From NCBI RefSeq assembly GCF_003605435.1, contig NZ_QXQB01000001.1, positions 682,001 through 746,000 on the forward strand: a DNA stretch of 64,000 nucleotides, written 5' to 3'. The first letter of the stretch is position 1; the number at the start of each line of letters is the position of its first letter. The translations under genes were made by a program, and so were the position numbers. Origin of the DNA: Paenibacillus pinisoli. GTDB lineage: Bacteria; Bacillota; Bacilli; Paenibacillales; Paenibacillaceae. Shown piece by piece: positions 63,765-64,000 of this stretch. The notes beneath the pieces are model-generated. The model saw nothing but the letters and a program-made list of their open reading frames with translations, was not told where the DNA came from and did no database searches.

Positions 63765-64000
63765 ACTCCGTTTGGCTCCTTGTTGTCCTGTCCTTGCGCG
63801 AGCTTCTCCTCGCGGGCGCTAAGCAGCGCATCCAGCAGAATAAGTCCCACGCCGATGACAATTGCGGAATCCGCAATGTTGAAGATCGGGAACGTATAGC
63901 TGCCGAAGTTGAATTTGAAGAAATCGACAACCTCGCCGAAGCGTACGCGATCGATGAAATTGCCTATTGCTCCGCCCAGTACCAGCGTCAAGCCGATAAA
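63761..64000 (-). CDS. lspA: Signal peptidase II (partial, 5' end outside window)
   Basis: The C-terminal 79 residues of prolipoprotein signal peptidase, an aspartyl protease of the membrane that removes signal peptides of lipoproteins. GGAIGNFIDRVRFGEVVDFF and FNIADSAIVIG hold the two catalytic aspartates. The frame is open to the window edge, so the gene continues beyond it. It is translationally coupled to the pseudouridine synthase. Confidence 0.93.
   Translation of the reverse strand, partial: FIGLTLVLGGAIGNFIDRVRFGEVVDFFKFNFGSYTFPIFNIADSAIVIGVGLILLDALLSAREEKLAQGQDNKEPNGV

Overview
The window looks like a chromosomal segment of a Gram-positive, spore-forming Bacillales bacterium, most probably Paenibacillus or a close relative. 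The evidence is a CcpA regulator, a PyrR-attenuated pyrimidine operon, arginine decarboxylase of the SpeA/YaaO type, LL-diaminopimelate aminotransferase, copper-amine-oxidase-like stalk domains, an SLH-domain protein, strong GGAGG ribosome sites, frequent TTG/GTG starts and moderately high GC. No plasmid or phage backbone is visible.

Layout. 1-855 is an array of about 17 degenerate 50-bp repeats. 0.95-13.2 kb is mostly minus-strand housekeeping: ccpA-mtnN, a VanZ-like protein, a GlcNAc-type PTS permease followed by enzyme I, aroK-aroA-CoA-binding protein, and 6-phosphogluconate dehydrogenase. 13.4-27.8 kb is a patchwork of single genes (YktB under a putative Fur-controlled promoter, MFS exporter, speA, RNase Z-like hydrolase, small membrane and zinc-ribbon proteins, a YmaF-like histidine-repeat protein). 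28.0-30.2 kb is a compact five-gene minus-strand operon resembling an agr quorum-sensing locus: an HTH protein, a polytopic membrane protein, AgrB, a 43-residue AgrD-like peptide whose ring residue is Ser instead of Cys, and a LytTR-only regulator. No histidine kinase or receiver domain is present. 30.7-39.7 kb carries a tRNA-Val, an SLH/PrcB-like secreted protein, ung, a large secreted RCC1-repeat protein, a NucB-like nuclease lipoprotein and several small secreted or unknown proteins.

39.9-42.0 kb contains three tRNA genes (fMet, CAT tRNA, Leu). The 3' part of the tRNA-Leu gene is repeated exactly (35 bp) 1.78 kb away, bracketing one 515-codon gene with a divergent diadenylate-cyclase-like C-terminus. 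This looks like a tiny tRNA-borne island. 43.0-50.2 kb is a five-gene exporter operon (ATPase, HlyD-like adaptor, FtsX-type permease with a glycine/asparagine linker, second ATPase with an AbrB-like tail, solute-binding lipoprotein). A chemoreceptor follows.

52.3-61.3 kb is the pyrimidine operon pyrR-pyrB-pyrC-carA-carB-pyrF-pyrE with a recognisable promoter, PyrR-binding loop and attenuator. It lacks pyrP, pyrK and pyrD. The right end holds dapL, an RluD-type pseudouridine synthase and the 3' part of lspA, cut by the window edge.

The best candidates for something undescribed are the kinase-less agr-like operon and the DAC-like gene between tRNA-Leu and its partial copy. Start sites were chosen by ribosome-binding-site spacing. 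All homology statements are from recognition of motifs, not from searches.
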